Counted from the first letter of the stretch, positions 10,931 to 22,856 are shown. The stretch: 64,000 nt of DNA from Micropterus salmoides (GCF_014851395.1 NW_024041150.1:32809585-32873584); one strand, 5' to 3'. The notes: a model not told the origin generated them from the letters alone. Program-made: numbers and translations.

Positions 10931-11638
10931 CTAAAAACAATACAATCTGTGGTCAGATATGGTCATGTCCACTAATTCCACAGAGGAAATGCTGACACCC
11001 AGGGTAAAAACCAAGTCCAGTGTATGACCACGGTTATGTGTTTGCCCTTTGACATGTTGTTTGAAGTTAAAAGAAGTGGCCATATTTAAAAAGTCAGTTG
11101 CATTAACATTGTTGGGGTCATCAACATGAATATTAAAATCGCCACAAAGAACAATTCTGTCATAATTTAAAACCAGAGTAGATAAAAATTCAGGAAGTTC
11201 TGATAAAAATCCTCCAGGCGGTTTTGGGGGGCGATAAATTATAACAAATATGATAGGTTGCAGCCCTCCAACTTTAAGAGTGAGAACTTCAAAGGAGTTA
11301 AATTCATCACAGCGTACTTGATGACATTTAAAATTTTTCCTATACACGCTCACTAGCCCACCACCACGACCACTGACCCTCGGTTGACTAAAGCAATCAT
11401 ATTGAGGCGGACACAGTTCAGCTAGTTGGGTATAGTCATTCATTTGCAACCAGGATTCAGTTAAAAACATAAAATCTAGATTAGCAGACAAGATAAAATC
11501 ATTTAAGATAAAAGTCTTACTTGAAAGTGATCTCACATTGAAGAGAGCCATTTTAAATGAGTTTGTTCTGGGTGCTGGAGTTGGTGCAGTTGTCCTAATC
11601 CTTAAGAGATTACTAATATTTCTGTGTGGGATGTGCAC
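10931..11638 (-). CDS. L2 ORF2, AP-endonuclease part
   Basis: Contains FNVRSLSSKT, LTESWLQ, GDFNIHVDDP and SDHRLY, the APE-type endonuclease motifs used for target-primed integration. The frame stops just after SDH because of the frameshift to the RT frame. Confidence 0.75.
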   Translation of the reverse strand: MHIPHRNISNLLRIRTTAPTPAPRTNSFKMALFNVRSLSSKTFILNDFILSANLDFMFLTESWLQMNDYTQLAELCPPQYDCFSQPRVSGRGGGLVSVYRKNFKCHQVRCDEFNSFEVLTLKVGGLQPIIFVIIYRPPKPPGGFLSELPEFLSTLVLNYDRIVLCGDFNIHVDDPNNVNATDFLNMATSFNFKQHVKGQTHNRGHTLDLVFTLGVSISSVELVDMTISDHRLYCF

Positions 11639-11809
11639 ATTTTGGTTTACTGGTCTATGCGTGATGATGACAGGAATAGAAGTCTGTGGAACAGCGCTGG
11701 GAGCAGACGGCTTTACATGCCAGCAGGTGGAGACAGTTGTTTGTGGCAGTGAGGCAGAGATCTGTTCAGTGAGCGGTGGTGCGTCCAGGTGTGCTGCATG
11801 AATGATTAG

Positions 11810-12232
11810 TCATTCACGTAAGTCATGTGTGGACCGCACCACATGCTGTATGTGCGCAGCTAACATTTCTGAGCCCCGTTTGTTTGGGTGAAGTCCGTCT
11901 GTCTTAAAAAGAGACATTCTTTGCCAGAAAATATTAAAATTATCCACATAAAACACACGGTGAGCCCTGCAGGCGGACTGGAGCCAGTCGTGGAGGCCAA
12001 GGAGTCTACTGAAGCGGCCAGCACCGCGACCGACTGTGGGAATGGGACCTGAGATAAAAACGGACTTTCCACACTGCTTTAAAAAGTTAAGAAGACGGTT
12101 AAAATCTAATTTTGTCAGCTCAGACTGCCGAAGAGCTGTGTCATTTGTTCCGACATGGACTATCACTCGTGTGATGGAGGACGGGAACGACGGCATCAGG
12201 TCCTGGAGTTTTTTTTTTATATATATATACAT
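11810..12232 (-). CDS. L2 ORF1 fragment, SGNH/GDSL esterase-like
   Basis: Reads RVIVHVGTNDTALRQ, then FISGPIPTVGRG and FKTDGLHPNKRGSEMLAAH. These match the esterase domain carried by ORF1 of many CR1/L2 LINEs (GTND block and catalytic D-x-x-H: DGLHPN). The N-terminal part is missing at the 5' truncation; the first codons come from flanking poly-T/TA. Confidence 0.75.
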   Translation of the reverse strand: MYIYIKKKLQDLMPSFPSSITRVIVHVGTNDTALRQSELTKLDFNRLLNFLKQCGKSVFISGPIPTVGRGAGRFSRLLGLHDWLQSACRAHRVFYVDNFNIFWQRMSLFKTDGLHPNKRGSEMLAAHIQHVVRSTHDLRE

Positions 12233-12638
12233 ACATATACCCAGACAGATATTTCATGCATAACTTAACATATTTAAAACATTTAGCACAATTAAATTTA
12301 TACAATTAAATAAATTGTGTGTGTATGTGTTTGTGTGTGTGTGTGTGTGTGTTTAAATAAAAATTTTAAAAATAAAATAAAAAGTAAAAGTGTGTGTTTA
12401 AAAATACAATTAATTTAATATAGTTTATCAAATAAAAAAATAAAATACAACAGTAAATGTGTGTGTGTGTTTAAAAAAACAATTCAATTAATATAGTTTA
12501 TCAAATAAATAAAATAAAATACAATAGTAAACGTGTGTGTGTGTGTGTGTGTGTGTGTTCAATGAACTGTATGAATTAAATTCACACAGCTCACCAAATC
12601 ATACATTTTAAAAATAAAATTAAATATAACAGTACACT

Positions 12639-12669
<31 letters not shown>

Positions 12670-13000
12670 AGCATGGGTCATTAATATATAGAAGTAATTT
12701 TATGTTTAGGGTTAATGAAGAAGCGACAATATAATTAATATAAAAATCATAAATATCAAATGTAAAATATAACAGACAAACAAACAAACCCATTAAGTAG
12801 AAAAGTAAATCAAAAGGCAAGTGAGTTGTTGGCAGACCAACTGCAGCTGTCTTGTGTTGTGCTGGTTTCCTCTCAGGCTGTGACATACACTGATATAACT
12901 CGCTGCTTCTATGGTGCTGACACTATTTTCTCCTAGTAGTTGGTACATTTTATTCTGGCCAGAGAGCGTATCAAAATCTAGGAATTTAGAAGAACTTTGT
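12209..13000. repeat. TG-rich microsatellite intron sequence
   Basis: Repeated (TG)n tracts at about 12318-12352, 12461-12471, 12535-12557 and 12643-12669 alternate with duplicated AATATAGTTTATCAAATAAA segments, a locally expanded repeat. Copy 3 has fewer units (58560-58840). Confidence 0.7.
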
Positions 13001-13335
13001 TCTAATATCTTCATATGTGTTAGAGTGTAGAAGGAAATGTTGCTCTGTCTCCACCTATGCCTGTGGACAGAGCTGACACAGCCTATCTTCTCTGGGCAGC
13101 AAGGTCTACCTGTGTCGGCCAGTCTCTATGGCCAAGCTTTGGTCACAGAGTCATAATTAATTAATATCTTCCTCAGATTCTGATCTTTCATGGTGCTCAG
13201 ATAGTCTGCCACTGTGTACTGTCTGTTTAGAGCCAAATAGCATTGAAGTTTGCTTTGAGTTTTTGTGGTAGTTGTCCGGTAGTTAAGTTAATAGTTACAA
13301 ACTATGTGTGGTCTTAAGTGTTACTGTGGACTCAC

Positions 13336-13474
13336 TGTTAAGAGGCCAAGAACAGATGGCGGTGTGCAGGAATAACACTCTGAGAGTGCCGTGTTTCCGT
13401 ATCTGCATTTAACTTCATCTCCATCAGGGTCAAACGCCAACAGGTTGAAATCTCTCTGACAGTTTGAAGCAACT
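13336..13474 (-). CDS. Copy 1 exon 4: DPDGD segment
   Basis: 139 bp encoding VASNCQRDFNLLAFDPDGD, then EVKCRYGNTALSECYSCTPP; donor GTGAGT. One synonymous-class difference from copy 3 (CTC against CTG). Confidence 0.7.
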
Positions 13475-14363
13475 CTGAGTGAGAGAGAGAGAGATGTTTT
13501 AATCTTTGCCTATTGTTCTTTGACATTCATGCCAATAAAGCAGAATTGAGAGAGAGAGAGAGAGACATGAAATTACTTCCATATACCACTTACCTATGGC
13601 ACACACACGTTTACTGTTTTACTTATTTTATTTTATTTATTTGACAAACTGTGTAAATTAAATTCATAACACACACACACACACACACACACACTTTTAC
13701 TGTTTAACTTTAATTAATGAATTTACTTGTAGTTTTGGCAATTTTGTTGTTTTACGTTAATGCCAATAAAGCTGAATTGAACTGATTGAGAGACATTGTG
13801 AAGACATTGTAAACAAACAAGTGATAACACATAACACATTTTCAGAAATGCAATTCAAAGGCTTTTTGTTGGCGCACATTTAAGTCGTTTTGCACGCGTG
13901 TTTCGGGCGTGCTGTTTCCTTGTGGCTTAAAATAATGAAATAAAATAAAATAATAAACTTTCAAAAGTCTGAACTTAACGTCGGATATGCCAATCCATTT
14001 ATTAACATAACGAAAAATAAAACATTTATTCAATAATAACTTAACTCAAGTCAGTCTCCATAATTACACGCCGTGCCTCACGGTCAAAAACCATGCACCT
14101 CGCAGTGCGCCACACCTGCACTAATTACCCAATGTCTTAAGTAGACTTGTGGCTGCACACAGCGCCAACCCATGGCTATACACAGAATGGCTCCAACACT
14201 TTTCATCTGACCTTGTTGCTTAAAGCGAGTAGGCTACTATGTAAGGTTTATTAACGTATGGTACTGAAGGTACTAATGACATGTTGTTTCCAAATTGTGA
14301 AAAATACATAAGGTGTATTTTTACTAACAAAACAATAGAAACACAAACAGTGAGGAGGCTTAC

Positions 14364-14501
14364 CTCACAACTGGCAGTATGGTGGTCTGGGGTGATCTGT
14401 TGGCCTGGTTGGTGTCTGACCGGTTCCTCAGCTCCACCAGAATCAGGGCTCTCCATGTTCCAATACCATTTATGTTAGTTAACCAGGCACCACCATCTAA
14501 C
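14364..14501 (-). CDS. Copy 1 exon 3
   Basis: 138 bp, phase 2 to 2, encoding LDGGAWLTNINGIGTWRALI and then LVELRNRSDTNQANRSPQTT. It is one codon shorter than copy 2. No counterpart exists in the copy 3 block. Confidence 0.7.
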
Positions 14502-14751
14502 CTTCAGTGGGAAAGTCAGTTTTTACTGTTCTGCTCAGAACCTCTGGGTACATGTATATTGTAGATGTGTACAGCTGACTTGCAAGATATTATGTTAATG
14601 TGAAGTGTATACATTTACTTAAGTTCTGTACTTGTGAACTTTTGTTTTCATGCCACTTTGTTCTACATCTCAGAGTTATATATTGTAGTTTTTACTCCAC
14701 TATTTTTCTGACAGCTTTAGTAGGCCCTAAATGTATACTTTTTAAATATAA

Positions 14752-16190
14752 CCAGTGTTGGGTAACGCCTTACAAAGTAATGTGTTACTGTAATCAGATT
14801 ACTTTTCTCTGTTACGCAGTAATGTAACAAATACAGAGGATTTACATTTACATTTACAAGATCGTCGCGTTACTTGAGTAGCCTACTGGTTCTTCAACTA
14901 TCCGCTTAACGGGAGGAGAGAAAAATAAATCAAACTTCACTTTTCATGCGTGTTTGCGTAACACTTTTCCGACCTCACTTTTGACTTTTTGCCTGTTCAT
15001 GAGAATGCAGAAATAGCAGCAAAAGATGTCTTTCGAAGGGTGGGTATTGTATAAGTGTAGCCGGGTGATAAATCTAGTCATAGGTGATTTTCCTCCTTTG
15101 GTTTAATATAATTCTAAAAGTTGTGTAAATGTGAATACATGTGTTCTTTGTTGTCTTTGTTCAATTTAAAGTAAGTGTGAAGTAGATTGTAAGTGGATTT
15201 CCACAGTCATACATGTGATGGCTGACTTTGGTCACAAGGCAGCAGCATTGTTGTTGTTCTGCCAAGTGCATCATGGTCTTTCTTCCTGTTAACGTACGAT
15301 GGACGTACAAGGGATTGGTGCGGAGACTTCGTTGTGTAGAATAGTAGGTAAATGCATGCATATCTTGTAAAATATTCATGTACAAGTGTATAAAATGTAA
15401 TCACCTGTCAATATTTTAACAAGACGGTTTGATTTAGGCACTACTGGAATTGTATGCTGGGATTTTGGGCGCCAATCGTCGACCATTGTGTACTAAATTT
15501 CATGGTAAAGCTAGCATGCATTAAGTCATACCCTGATATTGTATTTTGTTACTCGAAAACTGTTACAGGTTTTACATAAAGTGTAACTCTGTTTGAAGGT
15601 AATTGACGTTGAAAGTACGTTGAGTTGTGCGATCTCCAGGAAGTTCCACGTGGGTTTGGTGGAACTTGGTGAAGTGTAAGTGTCATTTACAGTTGTACAT
15701 TTTATACACTGATGTTGATATAAGTGGGTTTATGGTTGTTAACACGATTTATTTTATGTTTTCTGTCGATAGGAATAGCCCACTGACGTATTTTGTATTG
15801 TGCTTTTTATTGTATTTCTCAGCATTTTATTTTTATTTTGCCTCTTCCTTCTCTAACATTTTGGGTGTTAGAGACTGTTACAAAATCCAGCATTTGAGCT
15901 GCTTACGGGAAAGACCCAGTAGCATACCACTCTGTAAATTGACATGTGTACATGTGGTCAGGTATAAACCCGAAGCTACAAGAACCCCTGAAGTAATTGT
16001 GTCCTGTGTGGCATCTAATTCCACGGGCTACATAAGTTTCACGAAAAGACAGCGATACCCTCTAGTGCACCAGTGGCGAGGCTCTATAGCCTGGGCAGTC
16101 TTGTCCTATCTCCGAGGAGGAATGGGTTGACACCGTCAAAACACCGTCAGCACGACTACACCCGTTAAGTAACTGGCAACGCCGTTACGT
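14752..16190. mobile_element. Possible hAT-type element with TTGGGTAACG end
   Basis: The left end CAGTGTTGGGTAACGCCTTAC and AAGTAATGTGTTACTGTAAT are typical of a common fish MITE family; near 16160-16190 an inverted-like AACGCCGTTACGTAAC occurs. Between them is a 167-codon frame (15627-16130) with no recognised domain. Boundaries are not proven. Absent from copy 3, where a related end lies at 59600-59620. Confidence 0.35.
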
Positions 16191-16454
16191 AACACACACA
16201 CAGGCAGGCACTTTAGCAAACAAGATCACGAAAGCTCAACATTCATTTATGCATTCACCCTAGAACTGTGTTGATGTACTGTTTGTAATTTAAATAATCA
16301 TTGAATATATCAAATGTTGGTTCAGTATGGAGGAAAAAAACACTTTCTGATAGGATGGCAGTCTTGTGCTGACTCCAATGAGGAACAGGTTGTCTGACAA
16401 ATGAAACGAAATTCTTTTAATATTTTCTTTATTTGTTAATAATATTGAGGTTTG

Positions 16455-16895
16455 GATTATAGAGCTGCATTGGGATTGGGAGGCGGGAGGCGGGCACACT
16501 GACAAGGAGGCTAAAACCCACAGGCACTAACATCGGTCGCCAGTGTGTCTCTTGATGTGTCGGGGAGTGAAGTTTAGCCTACTCACTGCATTGCCTCTCT
16601 GGCTTCTGTCACATGGACTTGTACAATTCAGACCAAAGTAAGGCAAGTCTGAAATTTGGAAAACTTCTCAGTTGTTGCTGAAAAAAATTAATGCCATGAT
16701 TTCTGTTGGTTATTCTGAATGTTTTGCATAGCCGAAACATTTGTGTCCTTTTTTTACTCTGCATGTCACAGTGTTTGCAGGTGCGGGCAGGAGTGGATAC
16801 ACATGTTGCAGGAGCAGGCGGTAATGGCCATAAAATCAGTGGGAGCAGGTGGGAGCGGGATTAAGAAAACAGTCCCGCGCAGTTCTCTAGTTTGG
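16455..16895 (+). repeat. Dispersed repeat A
   Basis: Uninterrupted relative of 2928-4312; contains GACAAGGAGGCTAAAACCC and CTTTTTTTACTCTGCATGTC. Duplicated with the block at 59775-60190. Confidence 0.6.
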
Positions 16896-17206
16896 ATTGT
16901 TGGCTGGACAAAATCAGCATTGTGAAGGTGCTGCTATGAGTAATTGTGACAGCACTTCTCAATATTTTCTGAATTTGTAAAAACCAAAAAAATCAATCAA
17001 AAGAAGCAGCAAATTAATCAATAATAAATAATAACAGTAAAATCCTGCATTTACATTAAAGCTGTGGTAGGCAATGGACTGAATGATGGCTGTGCATAAG
17101 GTCTGCACACAGATAGTAATTAAACATACTTTACGTTACTACTTCAGTAACTATTTGAAAATGACAGTGTGGAATGGAATGGTTTGCATTGTCATGGTGC
17201 ACTTAC

Positions 17207-17400
17207 CCCCACTGAAAAGGAGTGTTGGTGGAAACTTGGCGAGTCATGATTCCTTCTTTCTGACACCACCCCAATGTGCCACTCTTGTGATCAACACAGT
17301 TTAACACTGCATAACTCACAGTCCCACAATCACTGCTGAAGCAGGTCCACGAGGTAATGTCTGCGCCACAGAGGAAGTTAAACTTATAATGAAGGTCCAC
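17207..17400 (-). CDS. Copy 1 exon 2
   Basis: 194 bp, CTGCAG acceptor and GTAAGT donor. It encodes VDLHYKFNFLCGADITSWTC, then SSDCGTVSYAVLNCVDHKSG and WCQKEGIMTRQ. It has one more cysteine than copy 2 (LNCVD). Nearly identical to copy 3. Confidence 0.7.
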
Positions 17401-17770
17401 CTGCAGTATTAAAGTGAAGACATGCTACTATATGTCAGTAATGACAACATCCATGATCTAAGGTAATTTACTGGTGTGCTATCTTGGGAGAAGATGCTTC
17501 TTTGAAGACATGTATTTGCAAAGATTTGCACGTAAAGGAGGGGAGGATAGTTGTGACATTTTTGTCTGTATCTCAGAGCTCTTTTAAGACAATACATTCA
17601 AAATGTCCTACTAACTAGTTACATGTGTCTGCTCTTAAATTGTGGAACTACATTATGTAATAAGTAAATGTAAATGCTCTGTATTTGTATAGCACCTTTC
17701 TAGTTTTTGTAACCACTCAAAGCGCTTTTACACTACGTCACATTCACCATTCACACTCATTCATACACTG

Positions 17771-18322
17771 AGCCTAAAGTGCAATTTATACTTCTGCGTC
17801 AAATCGACGGCGTAGGTGATGGTGTAGGCTACGGGGCTACGCAGAGGCTACGCCATCGCCTGACTTGCACCTCCTCAAAAATGTAACTACACTGCAAGTC
17901 GACACGGACCGTAAGCTTTGTGATTGGTCAGCTGGGTAGCCTCGTAATGCCTCAGAGCCGACCGGAAGTTCCCCGCGCTTTGAGAATCAATTTGTGAATC
18001 AATATATTTGATTGTCACAACCCGAAAGAAATTACTCGTTTTGCTAACAGAATGTGATCCATTGGGTCGATAACATTTGAAAAGGCCACACGTTTTCAAT
18101 TTTACCCCCATTTATGTTAGCGGAGCGCTAAATCGGAAGTTGGCCTGCTCGGCCAGCAAAAGTCAACACAGTGGACGCTGTAGCGCTACTGCCGACTAGC
18201 GTTTGGGAGTGTAATTGCAGAATGACGGACACACCTACGCACAAGTATAAATGCATGGCTACGTGCGTAGCCTACGGCGTAGGTGCGCACGTAGACCCTA
18301 AGTAGGAGTATAAATGGGCCTT
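17771..18322. mobile_element. MITE with TTTATACT ends, nested in another repeat
   Basis: Imperfect inverted ends (CAATTTATACTTCTGCGTC and, from the right, CCATTTATACTCCTACTTAG) with internal CTACGCCGTAGGC motifs. It splits a second fish repeat (TGTATTTGTATAGCACCTTT ... CATGCCCAAGGACACTTCAA) at 17672-17770 and 18323-18400. One end also occurs at 25666-25918. Confidence 0.6.
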
Positions 18323-18734
18323 AAGTGCTTAAACAGAAAGTAACATTCACACACAGGGGTGGTTTGGGGTTCAGTATCATGCCCAAGGACACTTCAACAC
18401 TGTAGTGAACCAGCCAGCGTTGGTTTATTTTGTGCCGAAAGGAAGAGCCCAACATCAAATTACTTTGTCACCCCTAAGAGAAGGTGAGATGAGTTATTTT
18501 ACCCAAGGGGGGGCCTCATCCCAAGATTTGGCTTTTGTGACCTGCACTGGAAAGACACAGCTTTGGTTGTGTAAAAGGGCCCCTGCACAGACTCAAGCAG
18601 ACATGCTAGGCTCAAAACGAAGGTTATGATATGGTGACCCTAGTTCTATAAGGACAGGCAGAGCTCGGTACTAGATTCTATGGGTACTACCTCTTTCAAT
18701 CACACGCACACACTTGAAATTTTATCGTGCACGT

Positions 18735-18790
18735 AGCCGACCAATAGGACGTCGCTACTGATACGTGCATGACGTATAAATAGCAGTGTC
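18735..18790 (+). promoter_or_regulatory. Promoter-like core in the DIRS left inverted repeat
   Basis: Within 55 bp: CCAAT (GACCAATAGG), GACGTC, TGACGT (CRE-like) and TATAAATA. The same set, inward-facing, is in the right repeat at 21830-21900 and in copy 3 at about 62125-62180. Promoter activity is inferred from motifs only. Confidence 0.4.
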
Positions 18791-21700
18791 CCTACTGCCT
18801 CAGCATCTCTTCTGCAGACGGCGTCAGAGCGGCAGGGCTCATCGGTAGAGGGCTCTCTTCGACACACACCCTGCTGAAAAAGGGTCGTAGACATTTCCAC
18901 ACTTCCGAGTGGAATGTGCACGCACCGCTAAGGGTGGGTCTGTTCCCGCCCGTGTCCAGGCTTGGGAGATTCACTCACAAAGCCAGCTGGCCAGGCTCTT
19001 CTTGGACAGGGTTTTACTGACTGCACTATCACTGAAACAAACAAACAGCTGACCAGTGCATCGAATGGGGGCTGTGTGCGCTCTACATAGGACTCATCAC
19101 ACATGGACACAACAGATGCACTCTCACCTCCCTGCACCCTAAGAGGGGTAGGAGGGTAGAAAGCATCCAGATTTATTGTCCTGGACCTGAAGATGCTCCT
19201 TATGTTCTTAAGAACAAAGGAGGTGTGTCTCAATCAGGCTGCACTGTGCACACCAAGAACCAGCATACAGCTGGGGTGAACCAACAGGCACACAGTTCAC
19301 TCACCTTCTTAGTAGAGGTGAGAGCAAGGCGCAGGGCTGTTCAAGAGATAGCATTTTCAATGAGGACTGCTCCAGGGGCTCATAAGGTGCAGATATTAGA
19401 GCCACCAACACAAGCAGCAAGTTCTACTGAGGCGCAGAGAGACACAACACCGGTCGCTGTCTTCTCACACCCTGCAGTAGCGTATCATGAGGGAGTGGGT
19501 GAAGACTGTTCTTTCACCAAACCCCCTGTGACAGGAGAGATAGCTGCAGTGCGACAGCCCTCCTTCATCAGACCTTGCAGGAAAGAGAAAATGGATCCCA
19601 CCGAACAGGTAGGCAGATCCATCTCCCTCTCAATGCATCAACGCTGAGAGCCCAACCACTTAGATTTACAGCAAAACGTGGGGGAGACTGCCCGCCGCTT
19701 GGATGGTCTGTGCGACCTCAGCGGACAGACCAGCCTGAGTCTGCCTCTCCACAATTTTAGGAGAAAAACCTGGACAGGCTGGTCCAACACCAGCATTGTG
19801 CATATGAAGCCTCACCCTTGTGACAGAGCCCCCCGGGCCATAGGTACAGGCCAGGGCTCTGTCACTGTAGGCTGCGTCACTTCTACCAGAATGACGAATG
19901 ACCGTTCCCGCCTCACCTAACTGGAGAGATGAGATGGGGTGGGAGGGAACGCAAACAGCAGCCCTTCTGGCAATGGCGCGTGTGTAACGTGTCCAGCCCC
20001 AAGGGTGGGCTGTCCTGTGGGTGAATTGAGAACCACAGCGGGCAGTGGGTGTTGGCAAACGGATCCACCTCCGCTCTCCCAAAGCGAGCTCAGATCTGCT
20101 GAACCACATTGTTGTGCAGTCTCCACCCGCTCGGTTGGGAGCCTGCCCTCAACATGAGGTCAGCCACCGCCGTTCTCCAAGCCTGGGACGTGAAGGGCTT
20201 TCAGAGACAACAGATTTTCTGATGCCCACATCTATAGGTTCCCTGCCAGCGCCAACAGAGCCGTGGATTCAACTTCGCCCTGTCTGTAAATGCACGCGCT
20301 GGAGGAAACGCACCACCACACTAGAAACACAACCTGGAGTGGATTGTGAATGTGTGGATGTCACTGCAGTCCCCTGGCAGGTCCCTCCCCATCCAGTGAG
20401 AGACTCATCTATGAATGACGTCAAACGGGCTATAGTGTCCCTGAACGCACCAGTGCTGGTTACTCCCTGGTGTCTTAGGGTTAGGGTTAGTTAGGCCGAT
20501 GTAGCCGACCCGTTGCGCGGGCCGGACAGACGTTAGCAAGGACGAAGCCCAGGTCCTACTACCGTCTCGCTCGGATGCCACCAGGAGAGCGACGTGGGAC
20601 ATGGGCTTCTGTCCCAGTGGTTTGAATAGCGCAGCAAAGACCCAGGCCCTCCCACTGTCTCTCTTGAGCTTAGCAAGGAGAGCAGTGTGTGCCGTAGGTC
20701 GGATCATTAGCTTAGCATCGGTGAATGTGCTGTTTTGTGGAGACTGAAGCGTGTTACGCACCGAGCAGAAGATGGAGGGGGTTCGGTGGGGAGGAGAATG
20801 CTCTTTAGGAATAAACTGTATTTAATCAGTTGAATATTCACAGCATTTTCAGTGTGTAGACAAGCAGCACATGAAACACAAATAGGAGGTCTGGTGGTGT
20901 GCATCAGCCTCTGTCACCCTTCTATTTTTTTTTAAATAAATAATAAGGCTTAGACTTTTTCCAAGGGCTGCAATCGAAAAGGCCGTGGTGGCCTTGAATG
21001 CACCACAGCCGGTGTGACTGGTTGACACATCACCCAGTGTTGACGTTAGCCTCAAGCTCACACCTTCCATGTGAAGCAGCGAGTGATCTCTTTCGTCCCG
21101 CTATACCAAGAGAGACCTGACTTTGGCTGTCTCTCTCCAGCAATAGTGGACTAGCCTTGCTGCGCTGTGACCGCTCGGCGAAAGAGATGTCGGCAGGGCA
21201 GCGTGTCTGTTTATGTGACAAGCTTTCACCTTCGGTCAGCTAGCAACTCGCCCGAGCATTCAACACGGCTAGTGCAATGGGATGGGACTGGTGGTGGGGA
21301 ATTAGCACTTTTCAGAATGTAATGTGTTTCTAATAAACAGTTTAACATTCACAAGCATCACCACAGTGTCCACACAAGCAGGACATGTTAGAACAGTGGC
21401 TTTGTGAACACAAGGCTGCAGGGCGAACCCTTATCCTCACCCCAGGAGTTAACGTTAGCTCTTTGATGAGAGAAGTTAACTTAGCTCTTTGAGGAATGTA
21501 ATAAACATGTTTTACTCAAAAAACGGTTTCCACATTCTCAAAAGCCATACCATAGTTTTACACAAGCAGCACATGTAAAACAATGGCGTCTTCAACACCA
21601 GATGGGGGATTGTGGCAGCGTCAGCAGGCTTCTCTCCCTCCATAACGGTCACTTGGCCAGTCGCTCCCTTCCCCATCCGCAGGTCGGCTGGTGGGGGGGC

Positions 21701-21833
21701 CTGGACTCGTCCGGGCAGGACATGGGTCATCTCGTCCAGGTGCAAAGATAATTTTCTAGAAGTGGCGACTGGTGAATTCAGTGAGCTGTTCGCCGTTTGC
21801 AGAAGAAAAAAGGATGCTGAGGCAGTAAGGACA

Positions 21834-21873
21834 CTGCTATTTATACGTCACGTGCGTGACGTATAAATAGCAG
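21834..21873. repeat. 40-nt perfect palindrome with TATA on both strands
   Basis: Arms of 19 nt (CTGCTATTTATACGTCACG) around a TG spacer; each strand reads TGACGTATAAATAGCAG. Only one arm is present in the left repeat. Confidence 0.75.
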
Positions 21874-21988
21874 CGGTAGCAACGTCCTATTGGTCGGCTA
21901 CATGCACGATAAAATTTCAGTGGGCATGTGCGTGTGTGTGATTGGAGGAGGTAGTACCCATAGAGTCCAGTAGAGAGCAGAGCCTGTG

Positions 21989-22856
21989 TGAGATAGAACT
22001 GTTTATTCTGAGATGCATCTGACCACTCTGACCGTAAAGGTGCCACTGCAGACACTCTCCAGAAAAAAAGGGCAGGGTAACCATAGTAACAGTGTTCCCC
22101 TTTTCAAATTACCTCAGACATCAAAGAACCCCTTTCTTCAGTATTGATTCTCTACCCCACCTAAGAGCCATTAACATGTCCTCTCCCTTCTCTTAATTTA
22201 TATACGGTTTTATTTTTTGTAATATGATGCCATGTTCTTACAACTTTCTTATATATTTTATTAGTAAGAATGTTTAACAATCGTTATTCTCCTGGAAGTT
22301 ACCTTTATTTAAGATGTTCTTCCCAACTGCTATAAACACTGTTTTAACTGGTAACTATTATAATTGTTATGGATGATTAAAAATAACTTTTCCTTTCTTT
22401 TTATCAAATTCTTAAAAGTAAGAACTGTATAACAGTTTAGGACATTTAAGAGTTGATTGTGGAAAGATATTTGATGATGAGTTTTAACTACTAAGCAGTC
22501 ATTGCTATAAGAAAAAAAGTAAATTAAAAGTAAGTAAAAAAATGTTTTCCCAAATGGAATAAGGTCTAAACCAGGCATGTACTGGGTGAATGAGGTTAGT
22601 CATAACTTGTTCCTGATTGGAGAAATTGGACGTGTTACACCTGACCCCTGCTACAACCATCCCTGGTCTCCTCTACATCTTTAAAAATATATAGACAACC
22701 ACTTTTGTTGCATTGTTCCTAGCACTTCTACAGACTAAACAGACTTTACTGCGGTTTCTACTGTCTTGCCAACAGCCTATAGGCCTACTGTTATCACTTC
22801 TCATATTATTGCTCTGTCAAAAATCAAAAGCTGAATTAAAACAAAACTGAACTTAC
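21989..22856. other. Unassigned sequence between DIRS element and exon 1 of copy 1
   Basis: AT-rich, part of intron 1. No gene, no recognised repeat apart from short AT tracts. Confidence 0.4.

Larger units (their letters stand above)
8592..12208 (-). mobile_element. L2-clade LINE, 5'-truncated, one frameshift
   Basis: Minus-strand element with an ATT-repeat 3' tail (8592-8622), ORF2 and the end of ORF1. The equivalent place in copy 3 (about 58462) is an empty TATA/CTAT microsatellite, so it inserted after the block duplication or was absent from one parent allele. ORF2 is broken only once, between endonuclease and RT near 10.9 kb. Confidence 0.8.
4553..20446. repeat. Recent segmental duplication, left block (with copy 1)
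   Basis: Near-identical to 50727-63774 in the same orientation, covering exons, introns and old repeats. Differences: L2 at 8.59-12.21 kb only here; exon 3 and its flanks (about 13.5-16.4 kb) only here; one more stalk unit; an extra 94 bp near 19.86-19.95 kb; a swapped segment at 20272-20418. Left of 4553 the paralogy continues at clearly lower identity. Confidence 0.8.
18653..21988 (-). mobile_element. DIRS-like tyrosine-recombinase retroelement remnant with inverted terminal repeats
   Basis: Inverted repeats at 18653-18806 and 21811-21988 share CTATGGGTACTACCTC, GAAATTTTATCGTGCA, CGACCAATAGGACGT and GACGTATAAATAGCAGTGTC. The minus strand between them carries recombinase-like pieces: PYEPLEQSSLKMLSLE (about 19330-19500) matching the DIRS PFEPLEEV..KALSLKT region, then YVERTQPPFD. 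No RT is seen, so it is internally deleted and shifted in frame. DIRS elements normally have inverted repeats, fitting the structure. Confidence 0.6.

Noticed and set aside
15627..16130. 167-codon + strand frame
   Set aside because: No recognised domain, lies in repeat-like sequence and is absent from copy 3; not supported as a gene.
19225..19647. 140-codon + strand frame, duplicated at 62627-63016
   Set aside because: It is antisense to DIRS recombinase sequence; duplication of the frame reflects duplication of the block.
20475..20492. Telomere-like TTAGGG repeats
   Set aside because: Only about two units, inside DIRS-like sequence; too short to indicate an interstitial telomere.
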